Below, one piece after another: positions 1 to 5,739 of a stretch of DNA of 9,953 nt. Under the pieces are notes generated by a model, which saw nothing but the letters and a program-made list of their open reading frames with translations, was not told the DNA's origin and did no database searches. Each line of letters begins with the position of its first letter. The stretch's first letter is position 1. Source of the stretch: an uncultured Clostridia bacterium (GTDB lineage: Bacteria; Bacillota; Clostridia; Lachnospirales; Lachnospiraceae); assembly GCA_946623485.1 (NCBI GenBank), contig CAMORF010000052.1, forward strand, positions 1 through 9,953. Reading direction: 5' to 3'. Both the position numbers and the translations under genes were made by a program.

Positions 1-57
1 CACGCTCGAATGAAAATCCTGCGCAATCTGCACAAGTTATTTCGTGCCAGTTCCTAA
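1..57 (+). other. 3' tail of an unidentified upstream gene
   Basis: The first bases probably contain the end of the gene before ftsY. Two readings are possible. Frame 1 is open from the edge to a TAA at 55-57 and gives 18 residues ending LFRASS. Frame 2 stops at the TGA at 11-13 after TLE. In Clostridia the gene before ftsY is commonly smc, and a short acidic end such as TLE would fit an SMC C-terminus. Too little is visible to identify the protein or choose the frame. Frame 1 uses codons such as CGA and TTA that look uncommon in the neighbouring genes, which slightly favours frame 2. Confidence 0.3.
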
Positions 58-85
58 GGACCTGTGCTTCAGAAAAGAGGAGTTT

Positions 86-1036
86 ATGGCAGAAGAGAAG
101 AAAGAGAAAAAAGGTTTTTTCCGGCGGCTGGTTTCCGGACTGTCGAAGACGAGGAACAGCATTGTTTCCGGGTTTGATAACGCGCTGGCAGCCTATACTG
201 AGGTGGGAGATGACTTCTATGAAGAGATTGAAGAGATCCTCATCATGGGAGATGTGGGCGTCAAGGCGACGGAAAACATTGTGGAGGATCTGAAAGCAAA
301 GGTGCGCGATAAGCGGATCGGAAACCCGCAGCAATGCCGGAACCTGCTCATGGAATCCATCCGGGATCAGATGAGTGTCGGAAAAACGGAATATGAATTT
401 GAAAAACGTAAGAGCGTCGTGCTGGTTGTCGGCGTCAATGGCGTGGGTAAAACCACCAGCATCGGAAAGCTTGCCGCTATGCTGAAGGGACAGGGGCGGA
501 GTGTTATTCTTGCCGCGGCTGATACGTTCCGTGCGGCTGCCGGGGAGCAGCTGACCGAGTGGGCGTCCAGGGCGCAGGTTCCGATCGTTTCCGGGCAGGA
601 GGGCTCGGATCCCGGGTCCATCGTCTATGATGCCATCGCGTCTGCGAAAGCAAGAAATGCGGATGTGCTGATCATCGATACCGCGGGCCGTCTCCACAAT
701 AAGAAAAACCTGATGAATGAGCTCGGGAAGATCAACCGGATCATCGACCGGGAATACCCGGAGGCCTTCCGTGAGACTTTGGTTGTCCTGGATGGGACGA
801 CCGGGCAGAACGCGCTTTCCCAGGCAAAGGAATTCCAGGCGGTGACGCCGGTTTCCGGTATCATCCTGACGAAGCTGGATGGAACCGCGAAGGGCGGAAT
901 CGCTGCAGCGATCCATTCTGAACTCGGAATTCCGGTCAAGTATATCGGCGTGGGCGAGAAACTCGAAGACCTTCAGAAATTTGATGCGGACGCATTTGTC
1001 AAGGCACTGTTTGACACGGATCCTGCTGACGAATGA
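86..1036 (+). CDS. ftsY: Signal recognition particle receptor FtsY (SRP GTPase)
   Basis: FtsY is the membrane-associated receptor that docks SRP-bound ribosomes at the Sec translocon. It forms a reciprocal GTPase heterodimer with Ffh, which is encoded downstream here. The protein is 316 residues with a complete NG domain. The N domain covers about residues 10-95. The G domain shows the P-loop GVNGVGKTT (116-124), the SRP-family motif DTFRAAAGEQL (146-156), DTAGR (198-202), TKLDG (262-266) and the closing GVGEKLEDL (288-296). The long acidic A domain of enterobacterial FtsY is absent. Instead there is a short charged start, MAEEKKEKKG, followed by a likely amphipathic membrane-contact helix, as in many Firmicutes. 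I chose the ATG at 86 because AGAGGAG lies just upstream (76-82) and the protein then starts like its family. A GTG at 44 would add 14 unconvincing residues. Confidence 0.97.
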   Translation: MAEEKKEKKGFFRRLVSGLSKTRNSIVSGFDNALAAYTEVGDDFYEEIEEILIMGDVGVKATENIVEDLKAKVRDKRIGNPQQCRNLLMESIRDQMSVGKTEYEFEKRKSVVLVVGVNGVGKTTSIGKLAAMLKGQGRSVILAAADTFRAAAGEQLTEWASRAQVPIVSGQEGSDPGSIVYDAIASAKARNADVLIIDTAGRLHNKKNLMNELGKINRIIDREYPEAFRETLVVLDGTTGQNALSQAKEFQAVTPVSGIILTKLDGTAKGGIAAAIHSELGIPVKYIGVGEKLEDLQKFDADAFVKALFDTDPADE

Positions 1037-1130
1037 TGCATGCCTTCGCTCCGCACAGGACGGGGCGGGGCTTATGAACAGATCCTTATCACTTTCCTGA
1101 TATGCAGGAATGAAAGAGAGACAGAATTCC

Positions 1131-2351
1131 ATGAAAGATATGTTGAGCCTGGAGGCTTTTGAAGAGGCTTCGGAGATTGTCAGGAAGGTTACCGCGCCGA
1201 CGAAACTGATCAGCAGCGAGTACTTTAGCGCGCTGTCCGGCAACAAGGTGTTTCTGAAGCCGGAAAATATGCAGGTGACAGGGGCTTATAAGATCCGCGG
1301 CGCTTACTATAAGATCAGCACCATGTCAGAGGAAGACCGTGAGAAGGGGCTGATCACCGCCTCCGCAGGGAATCATGCGCAGGGAGTCGCCTATGCTGCC
1401 GCAAGGTATGGGTGCAAAGCAACCATCGTCATGCCGACGACGACCCCGCTGATTAAGGTAAACCGGACGCGCGGCTATGGGGCGGAAGTGATCCTGAAGG
1501 GGGATGTATATGATGAATCCTGTGAGACGGCCCTGAAGCTTGCAAGGGAAGAGGGATATACCTTTGTACATCCCTTTGACGACCTGACCGTGGCCACGGG
1601 ACAGGGAACGATCATGATGGAGATCTTTCAGGATCTTCCGACCGTGGAATATGTGCTGGTTCCGGTAGGAGGCGGCGGCCTTGCGACAGGTGTTTCCACA
1701 CTGGCCAAGCTGCTCAACCCCGGAATCCGGGTAATTGGCGTGGAGCCCGCGGGGGCGGCATGCCTGAGTGCTTCCTTCCGGGAGGGGAAGGTGACAACGC
1801 TGCCGTCGGTCAGCACGATCGCGGACGGCACAGCGGTAAAGACTCCGGGCGAGCACATTTTCCCGTATCTTGAAAAAAATATCGATGAAGTAATCACGGT
1901 AAGCGATGATGAGCTGATCGTAGCCTTCCTGGACATGGTTGAAAACCATAAGATGATCGTTGAGAATTCAGGGCTTCTGACGGTTGCCGCGCTGAAGCAT
2001 CTCGCCTGCCGGGACAAACGTGTTGTATCCATCCTGTCAGGCGGAAACATGGATGTGATTACCATGTCTTCTGTCGTCCAGCATGGGCTGATCCAGCGGG
2101 ACCGGATCTTTACGTTTTCTGTCATGCTGCCTGATAAACCGGGTGAACTGGTGCGCGTGGCCGAGATCATTGCACGGAATCAGGGGAATGTCATACGTCT
2201 GGACCACAACCAGTTTGTGAGCACGGACCGGAACGCAGCGGTAAAGCTTACGATCACGCTGGAGGCATTTGGAACGGAGCATAAGGAACGGATCCTGAAG
2301 GCCATCCGGGATGCCGGGTACCTGACAACCCTTGAGAGAGCAATCCTCTGA
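1131..2351 (+). CDS. ilvA: Threonine dehydratase (threonine ammonia-lyase), PLP-dependent, with ACT domain
   Basis: This enzyme deaminates L-threonine to 2-oxobutanoate and ammonia, the entry step to isoleucine synthesis or to threonine catabolism; serine is often a second substrate. It is 406 residues, the short form with one ACT domain, compared with about 500 for E. coli IlvA. The PLP-binding lysine is K54 in GAYKIRGA (51-58). SAGNHAQG (78-85) contacts the substrate carboxylate, the glycine loop GGGG (180-183) holds the PLP phosphate, and SGGN (303-306) lies near the end of the catalytic domain. An ACT domain spans about 327-404 and suggests allosteric control by an amino acid, which one is not visible. 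I prefer the ATG at 1131: AAAGAGAG lies about 9-10 bases upstream, whereas the ATG at 1110 has AGGA abutting it. ATG 1140 remains possible. The gene is not a usual member of the ftsY-ffh cluster. Biosynthetic versus catabolic role cannot be decided, so the symbol is provisional. Confidence 0.93.
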   Translation: MKDMLSLEAFEEASEIVRKVTAPTKLISSEYFSALSGNKVFLKPENMQVTGAYKIRGAYYKISTMSEEDREKGLITASAGNHAQGVAYAAARYGCKATIVMPTTTPLIKVNRTRGYGAEVILKGDVYDESCETALKLAREEGYTFVHPFDDLTVATGQGTIMMEIFQDLPTVEYVLVPVGGGGLATGVSTLAKLLNPGIRVIGVEPAGAACLSASFREGKVTTLPSVSTIADGTAVKTPGEHIFPYLEKNIDEVITVSDDELIVAFLDMVENHKMIVENSGLLTVAALKHLACRDKRVVSILSGGNMDVITMSSVVQHGLIQRDRIFTFSVMLPDKPGELVRVAEIIARNQGNVIRLDHNQFVSTDRNAAVKLTITLEAFGTEHKERILKAIRDAGYLTTLERAIL

Positions 2352-2369
2352 ATCGCCAATGGGATTGCT
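2339..2369 (+). other. Weak hairpin over the ilvA stop codon
   Basis: AGCAATCC (2339-2346) can pair with GGATTGCT (2362-2369) around a 15-base loop containing the ilvA stop. There is no proper T-run after it (TCTGTAAG follows), so it is at best a weak terminator or an mRNA 3'-end stabiliser. Confidence 0.3.
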
Positions 2370-2445
2370 TCTGTAAGCCCTCTAAAAAAGAAGAAAAGCA
2401 AGCGTTTATAGCGCAGGAGTGTGACTTGTAACGTAGGAAGATGGT

Positions 2446-2487
2446 GCCCTGCAGGTGTCAAGAAAAAATACTTGACACCTGCAGGGC
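2446..2487 (+). terminator. Perfect 17-bp inverted repeat between ilvA and ylxM
   Basis: GCCCTGCAGGTGTCAAG (2446-2462) is followed by an 8-base A-rich loop and its exact reverse complement (2471-2487). The stem has no mismatch. The following bases are TTTCGTGTATCTT, only moderately T-rich, so the element may be an intrinsic terminator for ilvA but is not a classic one. Each arm contains the self-palindrome CCTGCAGG. The right arm includes TTGACA, the -35 box of the promoter listed next, so it could also be an operator or cruciform that controls ylxM-ffh. The structure is certain; its role is inferred. Confidence 0.6.
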
Positions 2488-2500
2488 TTTCGTGTATCTT
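2472..2500 (+). promoter_or_regulatory. Putative sigma-A promoter for ylxM-ffh
   Basis: A perfect -35 hexamer TTGACA (2472-2477) is separated by 17 bases from TATCTT (2495-2500), which matches the -10 consensus at four of six positions. The predicted transcription start, about 2507, lies just upstream of the ylxM ATG at 2510, which would give a leaderless or near-leaderless ylxM message. The -35 box lies within the right arm of the 17-bp inverted repeat. Confidence 0.55.
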
Positions 2501-2509
2501 ATGCAAGGT

Positions 2510-2848
2510 ATGGAAAAAATAGTTGAAAAGACGCTCCTGTATGATTTTTATGGTGAGCTCCTGACGGATCATCAGAGAGAGGTTTATGGTGATGTCGTTC
2601 TGGGGGATCTTGGGTACAGTGAGGCTGCGCAGGAATATGGAGTCTCCCGGCAGGGAGTCCACGATCTGGTAAAGCGGGTTGACCGCCAGCTTGAGGACTA
2701 TGAGAAGAAGCTTGGGCTGGTGAAACGGTTTCTTGAGATCCGCTTAGAGGTGACTCAGATCCGGACAATGGCGGACCGGGGGAATATAAGCAGGGAAGAC
2801 ACGGCCCGTATGGTTCAGATCTGTGACAGGATTCTCACGGAATTGTAG
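2510..2848 (+). CDS. ylxM: YlxM/p13-family helix-turn-helix protein, putative SRP-associated regulator
   Basis: The protein is 112 residues and matches the UPF0122/YlxM family, whose gene lies directly before ffh in most Firmicutes. YlxM resembles a sigma-70 region 4 helix-turn-helix protein. In streptococci it has been reported to bind SRP components and modulate SRP GTPase activity. The N-terminus LLYDFYGELLTDHQREVY (9-26) is the family signature. The helix-turn-helix is at about 37-56 (SEAAQEYGVSRQGVHDLVKR), followed by a charged coiled-coil-like helix (57-80). The start at 2510 gives the family N-terminus; only a weak AAGG precedes it, and the putative promoter would leave almost no leader. 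The last codons and the stop lie inside the first unit of a 35-bp tandem triplication, so the gene end has been copied into the spacer before ffh. Identity is firm; the molecular role is family knowledge. Confidence 0.92.
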   Translation: MEKIVEKTLLYDFYGELLTDHQREVYGDVVLGDLGYSEAAQEYGVSRQGVHDLVKRVDRQLEDYEKKLGLVKRFLEIRLEVTQIRTMADRGNISREDTARMVQICDRILTEL

Positions 2849-2945
2849 TTCGGATCTGTGACAGGATTCTCACGGAATTGTAGTTCGGATCTGTGACAGG
2901 ATTCTCACGGAACTGTAGCGCAGATCTGCGGCAGGCATTCTGTGG
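2816..2945 (+). repeat. 35-bp tandem repeat, three copies, made from the ylxM 3' end
   Basis: Copies lie at 2816-2850, 2851-2885 and 2886-2920. Copies 1 and 2 differ only at position 2 of the unit (A versus G). Copy 3 differs from copy 2 at three bases near its end (2913, 2919, 2920). A degenerate fourth partial copy, CAGATCTGCGGCAGG, begins at 2921. Copy 1 includes the last ylxM codons (for ICDRILTEL) and the TAG stop at 2846-2848; the other copies repeat these codons after the stop. The tract makes up most of the ylxM-ffh spacer. Tandem slippage of the gene end is the likely origin. Confidence 0.95.
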
Positions 2946-2966
2946 GATGCGTTGAGGGGATCAGGC

Positions 2967-4325
2967 ATGGCGTTTGAGAGCTTATCGGATAAATTTCAGA
3001 ATATATTCAAGAACATGCGCCGTAAGGGCAAACTGACGGAGGACGATGTCAAGGCGGCATTAAAGGAAGTCAAGATGGCTCTCCTGGAGGCGGATGTATC
3101 CTTTAAGGTTGTTAAGACCTTTATGAAGAGCGTTCAGGAGAAGGCGATCGGGCAGGATGTCATGAATGGCCTGAATCCGGGTCAGATGGTCATCAAGATT
3201 GTCAGCGATGAATTGACCTCCCTGATGGGCTCCGAGACCACGGAGCTGAAGCTGAAGGGGGGCAATGATGTCACTGTCCTGATGATGATGGGCCTCCAGG
3301 GCGCGGGAAAGACGACAACCTGCGCAAAGCTCGCTGCGAGGCTGAAGAGCCGCGGACGCAAGCCTTTGATCGCTGCCTGTGATGTATACCGCCCTGCGGC
3401 GATTAAGCAGCTGCAGGTCAGCGCGGCGAAGGTGAATGTTCCTGTCTTTGAGATGGGGACGGAGGTAAAGCCGCCGATGATCGCCGAGGCTGCTGTCAGG
3501 TATGCCCGGGAGAACGGCTACAATGTCCTGATGCTGGATACGGCCGGACGCCTGCAGATCGATGAGTCCATGATGGAAGAGCTGCAGGAGATCCGCCAAA
3601 AGGTTGAGGTGGATCAGACAATCCTTGTCGTAGACGCGATGACCGGCCAGGATGCGGTGAATGTGGCATCCGCTTTTGAGGAAAAGATCGGGATCGACGG
3701 AGTCATCCTGACCAAGCTGGACGGTGACACAAGAGGCGGCGCTGCCCTTTCCATCCGCGCTGCATGCGGAAAGCCCATTCTTTATGTCGGCATGGGGGAA
3801 AAGCCGGAGGATCTGGAACAGTTTTATCCGGACCGCATGAGCTCCAGGATCCTCGGGATGGGCGATGTGATGAGCCTGATCGAGAAAGCGCAGGCAAACC
3901 TGAATGAGGATCGTGCCCGCGAGATGGAAGCAAAGTTCCGTAAAGCGGCGTTCGGGTTTGATGACTACCTGGAATCCATGGAGCAGATGAAGAAGATGGG
4001 CGGCATGAGCTCGATTCTGAAGATGCTTCCCGGCATGGGCGGGTCTCAGCTGTCACAGCTGGAGGACTCGATTGACGAAAGCCAGATGAAACGTACCGAG
4101 GCGATCATATTATCGATGACGCCGAAGGAGCGGGCGAATCCGGATTTGCTGAATCAATCCAGGAAGATCCGGATCGCCAAAGGAGCGGGTGTTGACATCA
4201 GTGAGGTAAACATCCTCGTCAAGCAGTTTGACCAGGCCCGCAAACTGATGAAGCAGTTTGGCGGCAAGATGGGTGGAAAACGCAGGGGCGGACTGAGGCT
4301 TCCGTTTGGAGGCGGATTGTTCTGA
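2967..4325 (+). CDS. ffh: Signal recognition particle protein Ffh (SRP54)
   Basis: Ffh binds SRP RNA and the signal sequence of nascent membrane proteins and delivers the ribosome to FtsY. The protein is 452 residues, the normal length. An N domain (about 1-95) precedes the G domain with P-loop GLQGAGKTT (109-117), DVYRPAAIKQL (139-149), DTAGR (191-195), TKLDG (249-253) and GMGEKPEDLE (275-284). The methionine-rich M domain spans about 325-432, with MEQMKKMGGM (338-347) and LPGMGG in the signal-sequence groove. The SRP RNA-binding motif SRKIRIAKGAG is at 398-408. The tail is Gly/Lys/Arg-rich. The ATG at 2967 has GAGGGGA (2954-2960) six bases upstream; a TTG at 2952 would overlap that site. 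The gene follows ylxM after a repeat-filled spacer and precedes rpsP after a 344-base gap. Confidence 0.98.
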   Translation: MAFESLSDKFQNIFKNMRRKGKLTEDDVKAALKEVKMALLEADVSFKVVKTFMKSVQEKAIGQDVMNGLNPGQMVIKIVSDELTSLMGSETTELKLKGGNDVTVLMMMGLQGAGKTTTCAKLAARLKSRGRKPLIAACDVYRPAAIKQLQVSAAKVNVPVFEMGTEVKPPMIAEAAVRYARENGYNVLMLDTAGRLQIDESMMEELQEIRQKVEVDQTILVVDAMTGQDAVNVASAFEEKIGIDGVILTKLDGDTRGGAALSIRAACGKPILYVGMGEKPEDLEQFYPDRMSSRILGMGDVMSLIEKAQANLNEDRAREMEAKFRKAAFGFDDYLESMEQMKKMGGMSSILKMLPGMGGSQLSQLEDSIDESQMKRTEAIILSMTPKERANPDLLNQSRKIRIAKGAGVDISEVNILVKQFDQARKLMKQFGGKMGGKRRGGLRLPFGGGLF

Positions 4326-4336
4326 ACGGTCCATTC

Positions 4337-4396
4337 TGTTCGATGGGATTGAATCAGACAGGTCAGTGTTCGATGGGATTGAATCAGACAGAGCAG
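4337..4396 (+). repeat. 30-bp direct repeat, two copies, just after ffh
   Basis: Units lie at 4337-4366 and 4367-4396. The first 25 bases, from TGTTCGATGGG to CAGACAG, are identical, and the last five differ slightly (GTCAG versus AGCAG). Within a unit, TGTTCGAT can pair imperfectly with ATCAGACA, so each copy may fold into a weak hairpin. The tract starts 12 bases after the ffh stop. Confidence 0.9.
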
Positions 4397-4397
4397 T

Positions 4398-4466
4398 TAG
4401 AATCTTATCCAGACAGAATTGTAACCAGGCAGGTCAGATAGAATCGTATGCAGACAGAATCGCAAC
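4398..4466 (+). repeat. Degenerate 28-bp repeat pair downstream of the 30-bp repeat
   Basis: 4398-4425 and 4439-4466 match at 24 of 28 positions (differences at unit positions 8, 12, 23 and 25), with a period of 41. Both contain TAGAATC and CAGACAGAAT. They share the words GAATC and CAGACAG with the preceding 30-bp repeat, so the two tracts may be related by decay. Confidence 0.7.
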
Positions 4467-4583
4467 AAGCGCATACGGTTGAGGCAAGGATTTGCGTTGA
4501 ATCTGTCCTTTTCCGGGACAGTTCACATATATCAGGAGCAGCTGCAAAGAAGTGCAAGCGGTTTCGCGGCAGTTCCAGAGAAT

Positions 4584-4625
4584 ATCCGGCACAAAAAACG
4601 GCGCAAGGGAATGGCCGTGCCGGAT
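4584..4625 (+). promoter_or_regulatory. Structured 5' leader hairpin upstream of rpsP
   Basis: ATCCGGCAC (4584-4592) pairs perfectly with GTGCCGGAT (4617-4625). Inside the loop, GGC (4600-4602) can pair with GCC (4614-4616), leaving an A-rich internal bulge. It ends about 45 bases before the rpsP ATG, and no T-run follows, so it is not a terminator. A position this close to a ribosomal protein gene suggests an mRNA control element, possibly feedback by S16, but I do not recognise it as a known leader family. Confidence 0.45.
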
Positions 4626-4669
4626 GATACGAAAGAATCTATTTATATTATTCAGGAGGGAACAGATCA

Positions 4670-4915
4670 ATGGCAGTAAAGATGAGACTCAGAAGAACGG
4701 GAAAAAAGAAGGCACCTTTTTATCGCATCGTCGTAGCGGATTCCAGATCTCCGCGTGACGGACGCTGCATCGCCGAGCTTGGAACTTATGATCCGAATCC
4801 GGACCCCAGCGTTTTCCATATCGATGAAGAGGAAGCGAAGAAGTGGCTTGCCAATGGCGCGCAGCCGACCGCAGTTGTCGCAAAGCTTCTGAAGCTGGCA
4901 GGGATCGAAAAATAA
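4670..4915 (+). CDS. rpsP: 30S ribosomal protein S16 (bS16)
   Basis: S16 is a small-subunit protein that binds 16S rRNA early and stabilises the 5' domain during 30S assembly. The protein is 81 residues and full length. It shows the family N-terminus [20 protein letters not shown] and the downstream blocks [20 protein letters not shown] and WLANGAQPT. An excellent AGGAGG at 4654-4659 precedes the ATG by 10 bases, the strongest ribosome binding site in the window and consistent with high expression. khpA starts 15 bases after its stop, so the two are co-transcribed. Confidence 0.98.
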   Translation: MAVKMRLRRTGKKKAPFYRIVVADSRSPRDGRCIAELGTYDPNPDPSVFHIDEEEAKKWLANGAQPTAVVAKLLKLAGIEK

Positions 4916-4930
4916 TAAAAGGGAGATCGA

Positions 4931-5161
4931 ATGAGAGAGTTAGTAGAAACAATCGCAAAAGCTCTTGTCGAACACCCGGATGAAGTTGTAGTCACTGAGA
5001 ATGCCAGCGGGAGATCGATCCTGATCGAACTGCAGGTTGCCCCTTCGGATATGGGCAAGGTCATAGGGAAACAGGGAAGGATCGCGAAGGCGATCCGTTC
5101 TGTGGTGAAAGCCGCCGCTTCCAGGGACGACAAGAAAGTGATCATCGACATTGTTGAGTAA
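4931..5161 (+). CDS. khpA: KhpA, small KH-domain RNA-binding protein
   Basis: The protein is 76 residues and consists of a single type II KH domain. The RNA-binding GxxG loop is GKQG (46-49) in MGKVIGKQGRIAKAIR. The family, formerly YlqC, forms a heterodimer with KhpB (EloR/Jag) in streptococci. There it influences cell elongation and division and binds many transcripts; elsewhere it has been described as a global RNA binder. Its place directly after rpsP is conserved across Firmicutes. GGGAGA at 4921-4926 lies five bases before the ATG. A hairpin followed by five Ts comes just after the stop, and may lower transcription into rimM. Confidence 0.95.
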   Translation: MRELVETIAKALVEHPDEVVVTENASGRSILIELQVAPSDMGKVIGKQGRIAKAIRSVVKAAASRDDKKVIIDIVE

Positions 5162-5168
5162 GGATCAG

Positions 5169-5206
5169 ACCCGCTTTTGCCGGAACGGACGGCATGGCGG
5201 GTTTTT
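5169..5206 (+). terminator. Terminator-like hairpin between khpA and rimM
   Basis: ACCCGC (5169-5174) pairs with GCGGGT (5197-5202), and an inner stem GCCG (5179-5182) pairs with CGGC (5190-5193). TTTTT (5202-5206) follows directly. This is a plausible intrinsic terminator or attenuator. Because rimM starts only 16 bases later with no obvious promoter between, I expect partial termination that makes S16 and KhpA more abundant than RimM and the genes beyond. Confidence 0.65.
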
Positions 5207-5221
5207 GTAAAGATATAGAAG

Positions 5222-5737
5222 ATGGAAGAATATCTGAAGATCGGAACGGTCATTTCCACCCACGCGCTCAAGGGCGAGGTAAAGGTCTATCCCACCACGG
5301 AGGATGTCAGAAGATACGATGACCTGGATAAGGTGTTTATCGGTCCGCAGCCTTGCGCAGAATGTCTCCATGTGGAGCGGGTGCGTTACTTTAAAAATCT
5401 TGTGATTGTCAAATTCCGCGGGCTTGACCGGATCGAAGACGTGGAGCGTCTGCGGAAGCGGGATCTCTTTGTTTCCCGGGAGGATGCAATTCCGCTGGGG
5501 GAAAATGAATATTTCATCGGTGATGTGATCGGCCTGAAGGCGGTTACGGATGATGGCAGGGAGCTGGGCTGCGTGGCTGACGTCATGGAGACCGGGGCCA
5601 ATGATGTTTATATCATATCGAAAAAGGACGATCCGAAGTCAGAACTCCTCCTGCCGGCAACAAAGGAAGTGATCCTGGAAATCAGTCCTGAAGCGGGGAT
5701 CATGAGGGTACATATGCTTCCGGGACTTGAGGACTGA
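5222..5737 (+). CDS. rimM: Ribosome maturation factor RimM
   Basis: RimM assists maturation of the 30S head, acting on the 16S 3' domain and contacting S19. The protein is 171 residues, the normal length. The N-terminal RimM beta barrel opens with IGTVISTHALKGEVKVYPTT (7-26). The C-terminal PRC barrel starts near YFIGDVIGL (97-105) and includes GANDVYII (125-132), LLPATKEVILEI (143-154) and the end MLPGLED (165-171). The ribosome binding site is poor (only AGAAG next to the ATG), and the gene lies behind a hairpin with a T-run. Both suggest lower output than rpsP, as is known for rimM in the E. coli trmD operon. The next gene begins two bases after the stop. Confidence 0.96.
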   Translation: MEEYLKIGTVISTHALKGEVKVYPTTEDVRRYDDLDKVFIGPQPCAECLHVERVRYFKNLVIVKFRGLDRIEDVERLRKRDLFVSREDAIPLGENEYFIGDVIGLKAVTDDGRELGCVADVMETGANDVYIISKKDDPKSELLLPATKEVILEISPEAGIMRVHMLPGLED

Positions 5738-5739
5738 AC

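Larger units (their letters stand above)
4326..4669 (+). other. Non-coding ffh-rpsP spacer with repeats and structured leader
   Basis: This 344-base stretch contains no convincing gene. Its left part is the 30-bp and 28-bp repeats. An inverted repeat follows: 4442-4451 pairs with 4471-4480 (AATCGTATGC with GCATACGGTT, one G-U pair). CTGTCC (4503-4508) pairs with GGACAG (4516-4521). The rpsP leader hairpin is at 4584-4625. No hexamer pair with good spacing stands out as a promoter, so rpsP may be transcribed through from ylxM-ffh or from a weak promoter I cannot recognise. Small open frames inside it lack family similarity and good start sites. Confidence 0.7.

Noticed and set aside
44..85. 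A GTG at 44 as the ftsY start
   Set aside because: It adds 14 residues without family similarity and overlaps the likely upstream gene tail; the ATG at 86 has a ribosome binding site and a typical FtsY start.
1011..1039. TTGACA at 1011-1016 as a promoter for the threonine dehydratase
   Set aside because: No acceptable -10 hexamer lies 16-18 bases downstream (TGATGC at best), and the box is inside the ftsY coding end.
2446..2487. Divergent minus-strand promoter from the left arm of the palindrome
   Set aside because: The mirror TTGACA exists because the arms are complementary, but the sequence 17 bases further (TCCTAC) is not a plausible -10, and there is no gene on that strand.
2816..2945. 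CRISPR array from the 35-bp repeats
   Set aside because: The units are directly adjacent with no unique spacers, and they are copies of a gene end.
4479..4758. Short overlapping open frames in the ffh-rpsP spacer and rpsP start
   Set aside because: They lack ribosome binding sites and recognisable domains and overlap the rpsP leader or gene; they look like chance frames.
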